Source: Catenulispora pinistramenti
GTDB taxonomy: Bacteria; Actinomycetota; Actinomycetes; Streptomycetales; Catenulisporaceae
Assembly (NCBI RefSeq): GCF_018274385.1
Contig: NZ_JAAFYZ010000053.1
Coordinates: forward strand, 1 to 53,542
Direction of reading: 5' to 3'
DNA length: 53,542 nucleotides
Shown here: piece after piece, positions 1 through 8,310 of the stretch
How positions within the stretch are numbered: position 1 is the first letter of the stretch
Layout: each line of letters starts with the position of its first letter
The notes under the pieces: model-generated
The model's input: the letters and a program-made list of their open reading frames with translations, nothing else
Told to the model about the DNA's origin: nothing
The model's database searches: none
Made by a program: the position numbers and the translations under genes

Positions 1-219
1 GCGCTAGTTTCCCTGAGGTTGCCGAGGCCCGCCGGAGGCCCCTGCCGTTGACTTCAGGCGCCCACCACACGCGACGATTGCCGCCAGCCCAACGCGTGCG
101 CAGTGACTCGGACCCGCGCGAAACCACCACCACCACAACCGCCGCCCGCCAACAGGGCCTTACGGGGGAAATCCGCATCAATCAGGCATCTCCCCGGTGC
201 CTCCGGGAATCGGCTGGAG

Positions 220-900
220 ATGATGCCAGGACTATCCCGTAGAGCCCGAACCCGAACCCGAACCCGAGCCCGAGCCCTCCTCGCCGCCACCCTCCTCGCC
301 CTGTTCGGCGCCGGCCTGTCGGCGACGCCGGCCGCTGCGGCGGGCAAGGTCGTCTACATCACCTTCGACGACGGGCCCAGCGTCTACACGCCGCAGGTCC
401 TCAAAGTCCTGTCGCAGTACCGGGTTCACGCCACGTTCTTCGAGGTGGGCCAGAACGTGGCCTCGCACCCGGCGCTGACCTCGCAGGTGTACCGCCGGGG
501 CAACAGCGTGCAGAATCACACCTGGTCCCACCCCGATCTGCGGACGCTCTCGGCGGCGCAGTTCGCGTACCAGGTGACGGCCACCGATCGGCAGATCCGG
601 TCGCACACCGGGTACCGTCCCTGTTGTCTGCGCCCGCCGTACGGCGCGCTGAACGGCACCGTGCGGGCGCGGGCGGCGGCGCTCGGGAAGAAGATCGCCC
701 TGTGGACGGTCGACCCGCGGGACTGGTCTCGTCCTGGGGCTGCCGCGATCCGGGCCCGGGTGCTCGACCACGTCCGGCCGGGGTCGGTGGTGCTGCTTCA
801 CGACGGCGGCGGTGACCGCAGCCAGACCGTCGCGGCGCTCAGCGGGATCCTCAAGGCCCTGAAGGCGCGGGGATACACGTTCGCGACCTGGGCTCGGTGA
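220..900 (+). CDS. Secreted polysaccharide deacetylase (NodB domain)
   Basis: Predicted carbohydrate esterase family 4 enzyme that removes N- or O-acetyl groups from peptidoglycan or chitin-like polymers outside the cell. An Arg-rich start (residues 5-17) and a hydrophobic stretch ending in ATPAAAA form a signal peptide. The NodB core follows: TFDDGPS (metal-binding Asp), HTWSHP (metal-binding His pair), RPPYGALN and LLHDGGG near the end. The 226-aa length suits a single-domain secreted deacetylase. I chose the ATG at 220 because it puts the signal peptide at the N terminus. The frame stays open to a GTG at 103, but that extension is a Pro/Arg-rich stretch without signal-like character. The Arg-Thr run is encoded by a short CCCGAA/CCCGAG hexamer repeat at about 246-275. 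Confidence 0.88.
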   Translation: MMPGLSRRARTRTRTRARALLAATLLALFGAGLSATPAAAAGKVVYITFDDGPSVYTPQVLKVLSQYRVHATFFEVGQNVASHPALTSQVYRRGNSVQNHTWSHPDLRTLSAAQFAYQVTATDRQIRSHTGYRPCCLRPPYGALNGTVRARAAALGKKIALWTVDPRDWSRPGAAAIRARVLDHVRPGSVVLLHDGGGDRSQTVAALSGILKALKARGYTFATWAR

Positions 901-941
901 CCGTCGGCGATGACGTCGGAGGGTCCGCCTAGGCTGGGCCT

Positions 942-1295
942 ATGACGCCCAACGAGCTCAAGAAGGCCTGCCTGGCCCTCCACAGAGCCGTCGAGGACTT
1001 CCCCTTCGGCTCCGAGGCCTCAGTGTTCAAAGTCGCCGGGAAGGTCTTCGCGATCACCAGGCTGGCCGCCGAACCGCTCGCTGTGAGCCTGAAGAGCGAT
1101 CCGGAGCTCGCGCTGAGTCTGCGGGCCGCACACGCCGCGATCCGCCCGGGGTACCACTTGAACAAGCGGCACTGGAACACGGTGACGATCGACGGTTCGC
1201 TGAGCCGGCGGATGGTGGTCGAGATGATCGAGGACTCCTACGACCTGGTGGTGAAGTCGCTGACCCGGGCGCAGCGCGCTGCGCTGGAGGGTTAG
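942..1295 (+). CDS. MmcQ/YjbR family protein
   Basis: A 117-aa protein of the MmcQ/YjbR family, a small double-wing fold often annotated as DNA-binding, with no established enzymatic role. Diagnostic features are the N-terminal LxxxC helix with FPFG, the core FKVAGKVFA, and the late motif PGYHLNKRHWNTVTIDG typical of this family. The ATG at 942 is the family-typical start. The gene converges on the truncated hydrolase, and their stop codons overlap (TAG at 1293-1295 against TAA read from 1294-1292). Confidence 0.85.
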   Translation: MTPNELKKACLALHRAVEDFPFGSEASVFKVAGKVFAITRLAAEPLAVSLKSDPELALSLRAAHAAIRPGYHLNKRHWNTVTIDGSLSRRMVVEMIEDSYDLVVKSLTRAQRAALEG

Positions 1296-1954
1296 CGAAC
1301 CCTGATGAGCTCAAGGCAGGAGGCGTGGATCGCCGCCGGATCGGAGAGGCAACGCACGTACTCGGCCATGGCCGTGGGATGGAACGGCGTGCCGCCGTGG
1401 TGCCGGGCCTGCATCCGGGTCCGGACCCAGAACCCGGGATCGGCGCCGATCAGGTGCTCGGGGATCCCGTTGCCGGCGGCCAGGAAGAACCAGTGGTAGT
1501 AGCCCAGCGCGAAGTGCGTGTCCGCGGTGGCGAAGGTGTGCCGGATCGGCACGATGTCCAGCACGGCCAGCGCCGCGACCGCGTCCGGGTGGTCCAGCGC
1601 CGGGCGGTGCCCGACCCGGGCCCCGCGGTCGTGGCCGACCACGGCGAAACGCTCGAAGCCCAGCTCGCGCATCACCAGATACTGATCGGCGGCCATGGCG
1701 CGTTTGCTGTAGGCGGCATGGTTCGGCGCGGCCGACGCCGGCTTGTCGCTGTCGCCGTAGCCGCGCAGGTCGGTGAGCACCACGGTGTACCGCGTGGCCA
1801 GTAGCGGCGCGACCCGGTGCCAGATCACGTGGGTCTGCGGGTAGCCGTGCAACAGCAGCAGCGGCGGTCCGTCGCCGGCCACCCGCGCGTGCACCCCGAC
1901 GCCGTCGGCGTCCACGCGCCGAGTGGTGAAACCCGGTAGTAGCTCGTCGTTCAT
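1292..1954 (-). pseudogene. Alpha/beta hydrolase (haloacetate dehalogenase-like), C-terminally truncated
   Basis: The N-terminal two thirds match alpha/beta hydrolases of the fluoroacetate dehalogenase/epoxide hydrolase group: oxyanion motif LLLLHGYPQT, DLRGYGDSDKP, nucleophile elbow GHDRGAR (Asp nucleophile) and the cap region up to AIHASC. Relatives then continue through EDYRA and about 70 more residues carrying the catalytic His. Here the reading ends within a few codons at ELIRVR, inside the convergent stop of the YjbR gene. At 220 aa against about 290 for the family, the catalytic His is missing. I chose the ATG at 1954; an upstream extension to 2038 has no family features. It is divergent from the LysR gene and shares a promoter region carrying CTGATAGG. 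Most likely a non-functional remnant. Confidence 0.72.
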
Positions 1955-2009
1955 GCCCTGATCACAGCAACCGGCCGGTCGGCCTGTCCAAGACACGTCG
2001 GTGATGTCT

Positions 2010-2017
2010 CTGATAGG
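2010..2017 (+). promoter_or_regulatory. CTGATAGG element in the hydrolase/LysR divergent promoter
   Basis: The octamer CTGATAGG lies 47 bp upstream of the LysR start, between the divergent hydrolase and LysR genes. The same octamer occurs twice, with related copies and one inverted copy, in front of the next gene (2958-3014). I infer an autoregulatory LysR binding half-site. Confidence 0.5.
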
Positions 2018-2064
2018 AACGTCCTGTCTGCGGTTCAAGATCGCGACGTGGAGGACGGTGTGAG

Positions 2065-2940
2065 ATGGACGTCCGGCAGCTGGAGTACTTCCTGGCGATC
2101 GTGGATTCCGGCGGCTTCAACCGGGCCGCCGCCGCCCTCTACGTGTCGCAGCCGTCCCTGTCCCAGGCCATGCAGGCCCTGGAGCGTGACCTGGGCAGCG
2201 ACCTGTTCCACCGGATCGGCCGGCGCGCGGTCCTCACCGAGGCCGGCACCGCGCTGATCGAGCCGGCCCGGGCCGCGGTGCGCAGCCTGGAACTGGCGCG
2301 GGCCAGCGTCGGCACGGTAAGCACGCTACAGGGCGGCGCCTTGGACATCGCGGCGATGCCCTCGCAGGCCGTGCAACCGCTCAGCGGCCTGATCCAGCGG
2401 TTCGCCGCCCGGTATCCGGACGTGGTGGTGCGGATCCGGGCCGCGTTCACCCCGCGGGACGTGGTGGAGCTGGTCCGCACCGGAGCCTGCGAGCTGGGGG
2501 TGGTGGCCACGCCCGGGGCGCTGGCCGAGCGCGGGGTGGTCACCCACCGCACCTGGGAGCAGCGGTTCGTGCTGGTCACGCCGCCGGACGGGCCGTTCCC
2601 GGCGGGCGTGCCGGTGAACTGCGCGGCGCTGAGCGGACACCGGCTGATCGTCGGACAGCGCGGCACCGGGATGCGGATGTTCGTGGACGGGCTGCGCCAC
2701 CAGGGGATCGAGTTCGGCATCGCGGTCGAGAGCGAGCACCGGGTCTCCATCCTGCCGCTGGTACTGGACGGGGTCGGGTTCGCCGTGGTCACCGAGGCCT
2801 GGCGGGAGCTCGCCGAGCGGGCCGGGGCCTGGGTGCTCGACCTGGAGCCGCGGGCCGCGCTGCACGTCGCGCTGGTCAGCCGCACCGCCGAGCTGACGCC
2901 GGCGGCGCGCGCCTGCCTGGAGGTGGCGGCCACGCTCTAA
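2065..2940 (+). CDS. LysR family transcriptional regulator
   Basis: A 291-aa LysR-type regulator. Residues 1-60 form the winged HTH (MDVRQLEYFLAIVDSGGFNR, SQPSLSQAMQALERDLG, LFHRIGRRAVLTEAG), followed by a linker helix and a periplasmic-binding-protein-like effector domain. The ATG at 2065 gives the canonical LysR N terminus. It is divergent from the hydrolase remnant and followed at 129 bp by a tartrate/D-malate dehydrogenase. In other bacteria LysR proteins (DmlR type) control such dehydrogenases, and the shared CTGATAGG repeats on both sides support local control here. The effector is probably a hydroxy-diacid, by inference only. Confidence 0.88.
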   Translation: MDVRQLEYFLAIVDSGGFNRAAAALYVSQPSLSQAMQALERDLGSDLFHRIGRRAVLTEAGTALIEPARAAVRSLELARASVGTVSTLQGGALDIAAMPSQAVQPLSGLIQRFAARYPDVVVRIRAAFTPRDVVELVRTGACELGVVATPGALAERGVVTHRTWEQRFVLVTPPDGPFPAGVPVNCAALSGHRLIVGQRGTGMRMFVDGLRHQGIEFGIAVESEHRVSILPLVLDGVGFAVVTEAWRELAERAGAWVLDLEPRAALHVALVSRTAELTPAARACLEVAATL

Positions 2941-2957
2941 CCGTCCGGGGCCGGCAA

Positions 2958-3014
2958 CTGACAGGCCCGCTGATAGGCCTACTGATAGGCCTACTAATAG
3001 GCCCGACCTATCAG
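2958..3014 (+). repeat. Four 12-bp tandem repeats plus inverted half-site, probable LysR operator
   Basis: Four head-to-tail 12-bp units start at 2958, 2970, 2982 and 2994: CTGACAGGCCCG, CTGATAGGCCTA twice, and CTAATAGGCCCG. An inverted copy CCTATCAG follows at 3007-3014. The array ends about 55 bp before the dehydrogenase start. The direct-plus-inverted layout and the copy at 2010 suggest cooperative regulator binding. Confidence 0.6.
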
Positions 3015-3069
3015 CGGCATCGCCGATCGGTCTTGGACGCTCCCTCGGCGGCGTTGATGCAATCAGCCC

Positions 3070-4140
3070 ATGACGAAACACCGCATCGCGCTGATCCCCG
3101 GTGACGGCATCGGCACCGAGGTCGTGCCCGCCGCGCGCCGGGTCCTGGAGGCCGTCGGCGCCCGCCACGGCCTGCGCTGGGAGTTCACCGAGTTCGACTG
3201 GTCCTGCCGCCGCTACCTGAGTCAGGGTGCGATGATGCCGGAGGACGGACTGGAGCGGCTGCGCGAGCACGACGCGATCCTGCTGGGCGCGGTCGGCTAC
3301 CCCGGCGTGCCGGACCACGTCTCGCTGTGGGGGCTGCTGATCCCGATCCGGCGCGCGTTCCGGCAGTACGTGAACCTGCGGCCGATCCGGGTCTTCCACG
3401 GTGTCCCGTCCCCGGTGCGCGGCGCGGCGCCGGGTGAAGTGGACTTCGTGGTGGTGCGGGAGAACGTCGAGGGCGAATACAGCGAGATCGGCGGCCGGAT
3501 GAACCGCGGCTTCCCGGACGAGATGGCAGTCCAGGAAGCGGTCTTCACCCGCGCCGGGGTGACCCGCGTCGTGGACTACGCCTTCGAGCTGGCCACCCGC
3601 CGCCGCGGCCGGCTGACCTCGGCGACCAAGTCCAACGGGATCGTGCACACGATGCCGTTCTGGGACGAAGTCGTCGCCGAGCGCGCGGCCCGCTACCCGA
3701 CCGTGAGCTGGGACCAGGAGCACATCGACGCCCTGGCCGCCAAGTTCGTGCTGAATCCGGCCCGCTTCGACGTGGTGGTCGGCAGCAACCTGTTCGGCGA
3801 CATCCTCAGCGACCTGGCGGCGGCCGTGGCCGGGAGCATCGGCATCGCCCCCTCGGCGAACCTGAACCCCGAGCGCACCCACCCCTCCATGTTCGAACCC
3901 GTCCACGGCTCGGCCCCCGACATCGCCGGCCGCGGCATCGCGAACCCCGTCGGCGCCATCTGGTCCGCCGCCATGATGCTGGACCACCTGGGCCACACCC
4001 GCGCCGCCGAGGACGTCACCGACGCCCTGACCGCCGCGCTGGCCGATGGGGCAGCGCTCACACCGGACTTGGGCGGCTCGGCCGGGACGAAGGAAGCCAC
4101 CGATCACGTGCTGGAGCTGATGGCGGCTGCGGCGCGGTAA
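3070..4140 (+). CDS. Tartrate dehydrogenase/decarboxylase or D-malate dehydrogenase
   Basis: A 356-aa member of the isocitrate/isopropylmalate dehydrogenase family, closest in pattern to TtuC/DmlA, which oxidatively decarboxylate D-malate or tartrate with NAD+ and a divalent metal. Visible features: IPGDGIGTEV at the N terminus, LRPIRVF, DFVVVRENVEGEYSEIGGR (substrate-binding Arg and Glu), TSATKSNGI (catalytic Lys), DVVVGSNLFGDILSDLAAA (metal-binding Asp residues) and EPVHGSAPDIAGRGIANP (NAD loop). The ATG at 3070 fits the family start. It stands downstream of a LysR gene and directly behind the 12-bp operator-like array. LeuB is less likely given the ENVEGEYSEIGGR sequence and the absence of leu neighbours. 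Confidence 0.87.
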   Translation: MTKHRIALIPGDGIGTEVVPAARRVLEAVGARHGLRWEFTEFDWSCRRYLSQGAMMPEDGLERLREHDAILLGAVGYPGVPDHVSLWGLLIPIRRAFRQYVNLRPIRVFHGVPSPVRGAAPGEVDFVVVRENVEGEYSEIGGRMNRGFPDEMAVQEAVFTRAGVTRVVDYAFELATRRRGRLTSATKSNGIVHTMPFWDEVVAERAARYPTVSWDQEHIDALAAKFVLNPARFDVVVGSNLFGDILSDLAAAVAGSIGIAPSANLNPERTHPSMFEPVHGSAPDIAGRGIANPVGAIWSAAMMLDHLGHTRAAEDVTDALTAALADGAALTPDLGGSAGTKEATDHVLELMAAAAR

Positions 4141-4268
4141 CCGGCGCGGTAGCCGCTGGGGTCGGCAAAAACGGGCTGGAAGGCTAAGCCGTTACGCCAG
4201 AATAGATTCCAGCGACCGTCAAGGACTTCGGCCTCCCCCGGTCCGGCACCAGAATCGCGAGGAGACCC

Positions 4269-4862
4269 ATGACGACCCCCGAGGCGGCGGAACGGCGCCC
4301 GATGCGCGCGGACGCGCGGCGCAACTACGAACGGCTGCTCACCGCGGCCCGGGAGGCGTTCGCCGAGCACGGGGCCGAGTTCACACTGGAGGACATCGCA
4401 CGCCGGGCCGGGGTGGGGATCGGGACGCTGTACCGGCACTTCCCGACACGGGACGCGCTGGCCGACGCGGTGTTCTCCGAGGAGTACGAGAAGCTGACGG
4501 CGCTCGCCCGACACCTGGCCACGGTCGAGCCGCCCGGCGAGGCGCTGATGACCTGGCTGCACACGTTCATGGTCCACAACGCCTCGACCCCGGGGATATT
4601 CAAGGCTCTGATGCACGCGCTGAAGGCCGACGAGACCACCCGGCTGCACAGCCGCCTGGTGGAGTTGCGCGAGGCCGGACGAGCGCTGACCGAACGGGCC
4701 GTCGCAGCCGGCGAGGTGCGGGCGGACGCCGACTACTCGGACGTGACGATGATCGTCTGCAGCATGGCCCGCTCCGCCCAGGACGCCGGGTGGCCCGCCG
4801 AGCGCCGGGACCAGATGTTCGCCGTCATCCGGGACGGGCTGCGGCCTGTCGCGGCGCGATAG
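4269..4862 (+). CDS. TetR family transcriptional regulator
   Basis: A 197-aa TetR-type repressor. The N-terminal HTH spans about residues 14-62 (RRNYERLLTAAREAFAEHG, LEDIARRAGVGIGTLYRHFPTR), followed by an all-helical ligand-binding/dimer domain typical of the SbtR-like C terminus. The ATG at 4269 is preceded by GAGGAG with good spacing. It is not adjacent to an obvious target on its own strand and ends 115 bp from the stop of a second, similar TetR gene, so the two converge. Their HTH segments resemble each other (both have MRADARRNY), which suggests an old duplication. Confidence 0.85.
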   Translation: MTTPEAAERRPMRADARRNYERLLTAAREAFAEHGAEFTLEDIARRAGVGIGTLYRHFPTRDALADAVFSEEYEKLTALARHLATVEPPGEALMTWLHTFMVHNASTPGIFKALMHALKADETTRLHSRLVELREAGRALTERAVAAGEVRADADYSDVTMIVCSMARSAQDAGWPAERRDQMFAVIRDGLRPVAAR

Positions 4863-4977
4863 GGGTCCTGGGCCGGCCACGATTTCGCCGCAGACCGCCC
4901 CCACGAAGCTGCGCCCGGCGGCCACGTCCTGAAACGACGCGCCGTCGGCCCGGTCCCAGCGCGCCGGGAGCAAACCC

Positions 4978-5595
4978 TCAGCGCGCCCGCAACCCGTCCA
5001 CGACCAGTGACATCAGGTGCTCAGCCGTCTCGGCGCCGCCGGTCTCGGCCGCGATGCTGATCGCGTTGACCAGCCGCAGCAACGACAGGGTGTCCAGGTC
5101 CGGACGCACGGCGCCGGCGGTTTGGGCCCAGGTCAGCAGGAAGCCGGCAGCCGAGGTGATCGACTCCCGGCACCAGGAGCCCAGGGCCTCGCCCTCGTCC
5201 CGCAGCACCATCGCCAGCAGGCTCTTCAGGCCGTTCTGGGCGCCACCGCGCTCGATCGCGGCGCGCAGCCAGTCGGTCAGGCCGGCCACCGCCTCCTCGG
5301 CGGTGGCGTCCGCCGGTTGGGCCGAGGCGTAGGCCAGGTCGCACAGGCCGGAGATGTCCTCGCGGTAGACGGCTTCCAGCAGGGCCTCGCGCGTCGGGAA
5401 GTGCCGGTAGAGGGTTGCGTTGCCCACCCCGGCGCGCTTGGCGATCTCGTCCAGGGAGGCGTCCGCGCCGAACTCCGCGAACGCCTTTGCCGCCTCGGCC
5501 AGCAGTTTTGAGTAGTTCCGGCGGGCATCGGCACGCATCGGGCGGGCGGACGAGGAGGCGGAGGAGGACTCAGCGGCTTCCTTGGTGGCCGTCAT
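4978..5595 (-). CDS. TetR family transcriptional regulator of the adjacent MFS exporter
   Basis: A 205-aa TetR repressor with HTH residues about 15-65 (MRADARRNYSKLLAEAAKAF, LDEIAKRAGVGNATLYRHFP) and a helical effector domain. The ATG at 5595 has an upstream GGAAGGA ribosome-binding site; the longer frame to 5664 lacks one. It lies 114 bp downstream of the MFS gene on the same strand and is probably co-transcribed. I infer that it binds the palindrome at 7298-7314, which sits between -35 and -10 of the MFS promoter. That would make an autoregulated, drug-inducible efflux unit. Confidence 0.86.
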   Translation of the reverse strand: MTATKEAAESSSASSSARPMRADARRNYSKLLAEAAKAFAEFGADASLDEIAKRAGVGNATLYRHFPTREALLEAVYREDISGLCDLAYASAQPADATAEEAVAGLTDWLRAAIERGGAQNGLKSLLAMVLRDEGEALGSWCRESITSAAGFLLTWAQTAGAVRPDLDTLSLLRLVNAISIAAETGGAETAEHLMSLVVDGLRAR

Positions 5596-5709
5596 GTGGG
5601 TCCTTCCCGCGTCGGTCGGGCTTCGCTTCCGCCCTCCGATCCATGATAGGCGAGCCCGTCTCACGTGCCTGGACGCCGAGCCGCTGGCAACCGGTCCCGC
5701 GCCGGTCGC

Positions 5710-7248
5710 TCATCCCGTTTTCTGCGGCTGCGCTCCGGCAGCCCCGCCGACGCCGGCAGCGCGGGCCATCGCCGCCGCGACAGCCTTCTTGGACTTGAAC
5801 ACGAGCAGCGCGACCACCAGCGCCAGCCCCACGAACACCACGGCGACGCTGAACGCCGACTGCAGCGCGTGGGTGAAGGCATGCTGCGCCTGGACCACCG
5901 GCGAGGCGCCGGCCGGCCGGCCCGCGGCGTTCTTCTGCGCGGTACCGAAGACGGTGACCAGCACCGCCAGGCCCAGGCTGCCGCCGAGCTGCATCGAGGT
6001 CTGCACCAGACCCGAGGCCGACCCGGAGTCCTCGCGCGGCACCCCGGCCAAGATGGTGACGTTCAGCGGCATGAAGCTCAGTCCCATTCCGACGCCGAAG
6101 ATCAGCAACGGGCCGAAGACCGAGGACCAGTAGCCGCTGGAGCTGGACAGCTGGGTGAGCCAGAGCATCGCGCCGGTCATCAGCGCCGAGCCGATGACCA
6201 TCAGCGGCTTGCCGCCGTACTTCGGCAGCAGCTTCGGAACCTGCGACACCGTGGCGAACATCCCGACGGTCATCGGCAGGAACGCCAGGCCCGCGTTGGC
6301 CGGGCTGAGCTTCAGCGAGTCCTGAACGAACTGGCTCAGGAAGAAGAACAGGCTCAGCATCGCCGCGGTCAACAACAGGATGTTGGCATACCCGCCGGAG
6401 CGCGACCGGTTCTTGAACAGCCGCAGCGGCACGATGGGCTGGCGCACCCGGGTCTCGATCGCCACGAACGCGATGAGCAGGACGGCGGCGGCCACGAAGC
6501 AGGCGATCGTCAGCCCGTTGCTCCAGCCGTCGGTGGGGACCCGGATGAACGCATAAACCAGGGAGACCATCCCGGCGGTCACGGTGACCGTGCCGGCATA
6601 GTCGATGCGGGCCTGGTGCCGCTCGGGCTCCTTGATGAAGCGCGGCGCGCCGAGCGCGACGAACAGCCCCAGCGGCACGTTGACGAACATCACCGCGCGC
6701 CAGCTCACCCAGTCGGTGAGCACGCCGCCGAGGATCAGGCCGACCGACGAACCGGCGCCGGCCGTGGCCGAGTACACCGCCAGCGCCTTGTTGCGCGGCG
6801 CACCCTCGGCGAAGTTGCCGGCGATCAGGGCCAGGGTGTTGGGCGCCAGCAGCGCCGCGCCGACACCCTGGCCGATGCGCGCGCCGAGCAGCATGCCCGG
6901 GGAGTTGGAGAACCCGCCGATGAAGGACGCGAGGGTGAACAGCACGGTCCCGCTGACCAGGACCCGGCGCCGGCCCAGCACGTCGCCGAGCCGGCCGCCG
7001 AGCAGCAGCAGGCCGCCGAAGGCCAGCGTGTAGGAGTTGATGATCCACGACAGGCCGACGGGCGTGAAGCCCAGCGCGGCCTGGATCTTGGGCAGCGCGA
7101 TGTTCACCACCGTGGCGTCCAGGCCGATCATCAGGTACGCGGTGGCGATGATCGCCAGGACGATCCCATCGAGGCTGCCAGGGCGCGCCTCCACGGTCGG
7201 CGGCGGCTCCGCGACGGCGGTCAGCGGCTGGTCGGGCTTCTCACTCAT
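5710..7248 (-). CDS. MFS drug efflux transporter (DHA2, EmrB/QacA-like)
   Basis: A 512-aa proton-coupled exporter with about 14 predicted membrane segments. Motifs include LDATVVNIALP in TM1 (DHA2 motif D1), GRLGDVLGRRRVL (motif A), LIGGFSNSPGMLLGARIGQGVG and GSSVGLILGGVLTDWVSWR (motif C region). Substrates of this group are lipophilic drugs or endogenous antibiotics. The ATG at 7248 has a GAGGAG site. Upstream is a near-consensus promoter with a perfect 17-bp palindrome, and downstream is the tetR gene, forming a two-gene operon. Confidence 0.9.
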   Translation of the reverse strand: MSEKPDQPLTAVAEPPPTVEARPGSLDGIVLAIIATAYLMIGLDATVVNIALPKIQAALGFTPVGLSWIINSYTLAFGGLLLLGGRLGDVLGRRRVLVSGTVLFTLASFIGGFSNSPGMLLGARIGQGVGAALLAPNTLALIAGNFAEGAPRNKALAVYSATAGAGSSVGLILGGVLTDWVSWRAVMFVNVPLGLFVALGAPRFIKEPERHQARIDYAGTVTVTAGMVSLVYAFIRVPTDGWSNGLTIACFVAAAVLLIAFVAIETRVRQPIVPLRLFKNRSRSGGYANILLLTAAMLSLFFFLSQFVQDSLKLSPANAGLAFLPMTVGMFATVSQVPKLLPKYGGKPLMVIGSALMTGAMLWLTQLSSSSGYWSSVFGPLLIFGVGMGLSFMPLNVTILAGVPREDSGSASGLVQTSMQLGGSLGLAVLVTVFGTAQKNAAGRPAGASPVVQAQHAFTHALQSAFSVAVVFVGLALVVALLVFKSKKAVAAAMARAAGVGGAAGAQPQKTG

Positions 7249-7292
7249 GACGCTCCTCAGGGGTCACGGGATTACCGTCGGTGACGCCGCTC

Positions 7293-7322
7293 ACTATACG
7301 GGGACAGTCCCCGTTTATTCAA
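7293..7322 (-). promoter_or_regulatory. MFS promoter with embedded TetR-type operator
   Basis: On the minus strand a -35 hexamer TTGAAT (7322-7317) and a -10 hexamer TATAGT (7298-7293) are 18 bp apart. Between them lies a perfect palindrome, ACGGGGACAGTCCCCGT (7298-7314, 8-bp arms, 1-bp centre). Its position would block RNA polymerase. Dimeric TetR proteins bind sites of this form. Confidence 0.75.
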
Positions 7323-7450
7323 CGACGACCGCCGCAGCCCTCCGGACAGCGCTTCTCAGGACCCGTATTAGGGCCCCGCAACATGGTGTGATCTCGTCAG
7401 CACGCTGAAGAACGGCGACGAGACCGGAACGCCCGAACCTCCGAAACGAC

Positions 7451-8221
7451 CTACGGCCGCTCGCGCCGCTCGCGCCGCACCAAGTAGGTGTCCATGATCC
7501 AGCCGTGCCGCTCCCGCAATTCGCGCTTGGTCGCGGCGATCTCGTCGGCCACCTCGGGCAGTGGGCCGGAGCGCAGGACCTCGTTCGGGGTGCCGAGGTA
7601 GGCGCCCCAGTAGACGTGGAGGTCGGGGTCGTTCAGGTCGGCGGCGGCGAATCCGGCGTCCAGCATGACCACGGCGCTGTCGAGGTCTTCGGGCAGGCCC
7701 GCGGCCAGGCGGCGGCCGGTGGTGATGTGGACCGGCTCGCCGATGCGGTTCAGTGGCAGGCGGTGTCGGGCGGCGAGGGCCTGGACGGCCGTGATGCCGG
7801 GGATGACGCGGTAGTCGAAGTCCACCGCGCCGCGGGCCAGAATGTGGTCGATGATTCGCAGGGTGCTGTCGTATAGGGCCGGATCGCCCCAGACCAGGAA
7901 CGCGCCGCAGCCGTCTTCGGGCAGGTGGTGCAGGATCGCGGCCTCGAAGAGCTCCGCGCGCCGCTCGTGCCAGTCGTCGACCGCGCCGACGTAGGCGGCG
8001 GCGCGGCGGTCGCGGGGCGGCTCCGGGATGGTGACCAGCCGGTAGCCGTCGTCGCGGATGTAGCGGTCGCAGATCTGCTCGCGCAGCTCCAGCAGGCTGC
8101 TCTTGTCCTCGCCCTTGTCCACCACGAAGAACACCTCGGCGGCGTTGAGCGCGTCGACGGCCTGCATCGTGACGTAGTCGGGGTCGCCCGCGCCGAGCCC
8201 GATCACGAGGATCTGTCGCAT
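7451..8221 (-). CDS. cobF: Precorrin-6A synthase (deacetylating)
   Basis: A 256-aa SAM-dependent methyltransferase of the aerobic cobalamin route: it methylates C1 of precorrin-5 and releases acetate. The tetrapyrrole-methylase fold shows as LVIGLGAGDPDYVTMQAVDA at the N terminus, FLVWGDPALYDST, and YRVIPGITAVQALAARH with HITTGRRL later. GDP-Y motifs and the FFVVDKG segment are typical of CobF. It is divergent from cobK, the next enzyme in the pathway, with an 89-bp shared promoter region. No cobalamin riboswitch fits that short gap. Confidence 0.9.
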   Translation of the reverse strand: MRQILVIGLGAGDPDYVTMQAVDALNAAEVFFVVDKGEDKSSLLELREQICDRYIRDDGYRLVTIPEPPRDRRAAAYVGAVDDWHERRAELFEAAILHHLPEDGCGAFLVWGDPALYDSTLRIIDHILARGAVDFDYRVIPGITAVQALAARHRLPLNRIGEPVHITTGRRLAAGLPEDLDSAVVMLDAGFAAADLNDPDLHVYWGAYLGTPNEVLRSGPLPEVADEIAATKRELRERHGWIMDTYLVRRERRERP

Positions 8222-8310
8222 GTCTTTTCGTCCTCGCCTGTCTCATCTGTGCGTTCTCGCCTGCCGCGCGGGGGTGCGGGGCCGGCGTTCGTGATCGGTA
8301 GGGTCGGTTC

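Noticed and set aside
103-219. N-terminal extension of the deacetylase from a GTG
   Set aside because: Adds Pro/Arg-rich sequence ahead of a normal signal peptide.
245-276. CCCGAA/CCCGAG hexamer run considered as a regulatory repeat
   Set aside because: It lies inside the signal-peptide coding region and encodes the Arg-Thr run of the leader.
2326-4107. A 593-codon open frame on the minus strand across the LysR and dehydrogenase genes
   Set aside because: It is the antisense of two well-recognised genes; the translation is low-complexity Gly/His/Arg sequence without domains.
5665-7284. A 539-codon plus-strand frame opposite the MFS gene
   Set aside because: Gln/Arg/His-rich antisense shadow of the MFS exporter caused by high GC.
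8222-8310. Possible cobalamin riboswitch upstream of cobF/cobK
   Set aside because: The 89-bp gap is too short for the full aptamer and I see no B12-box sequence.
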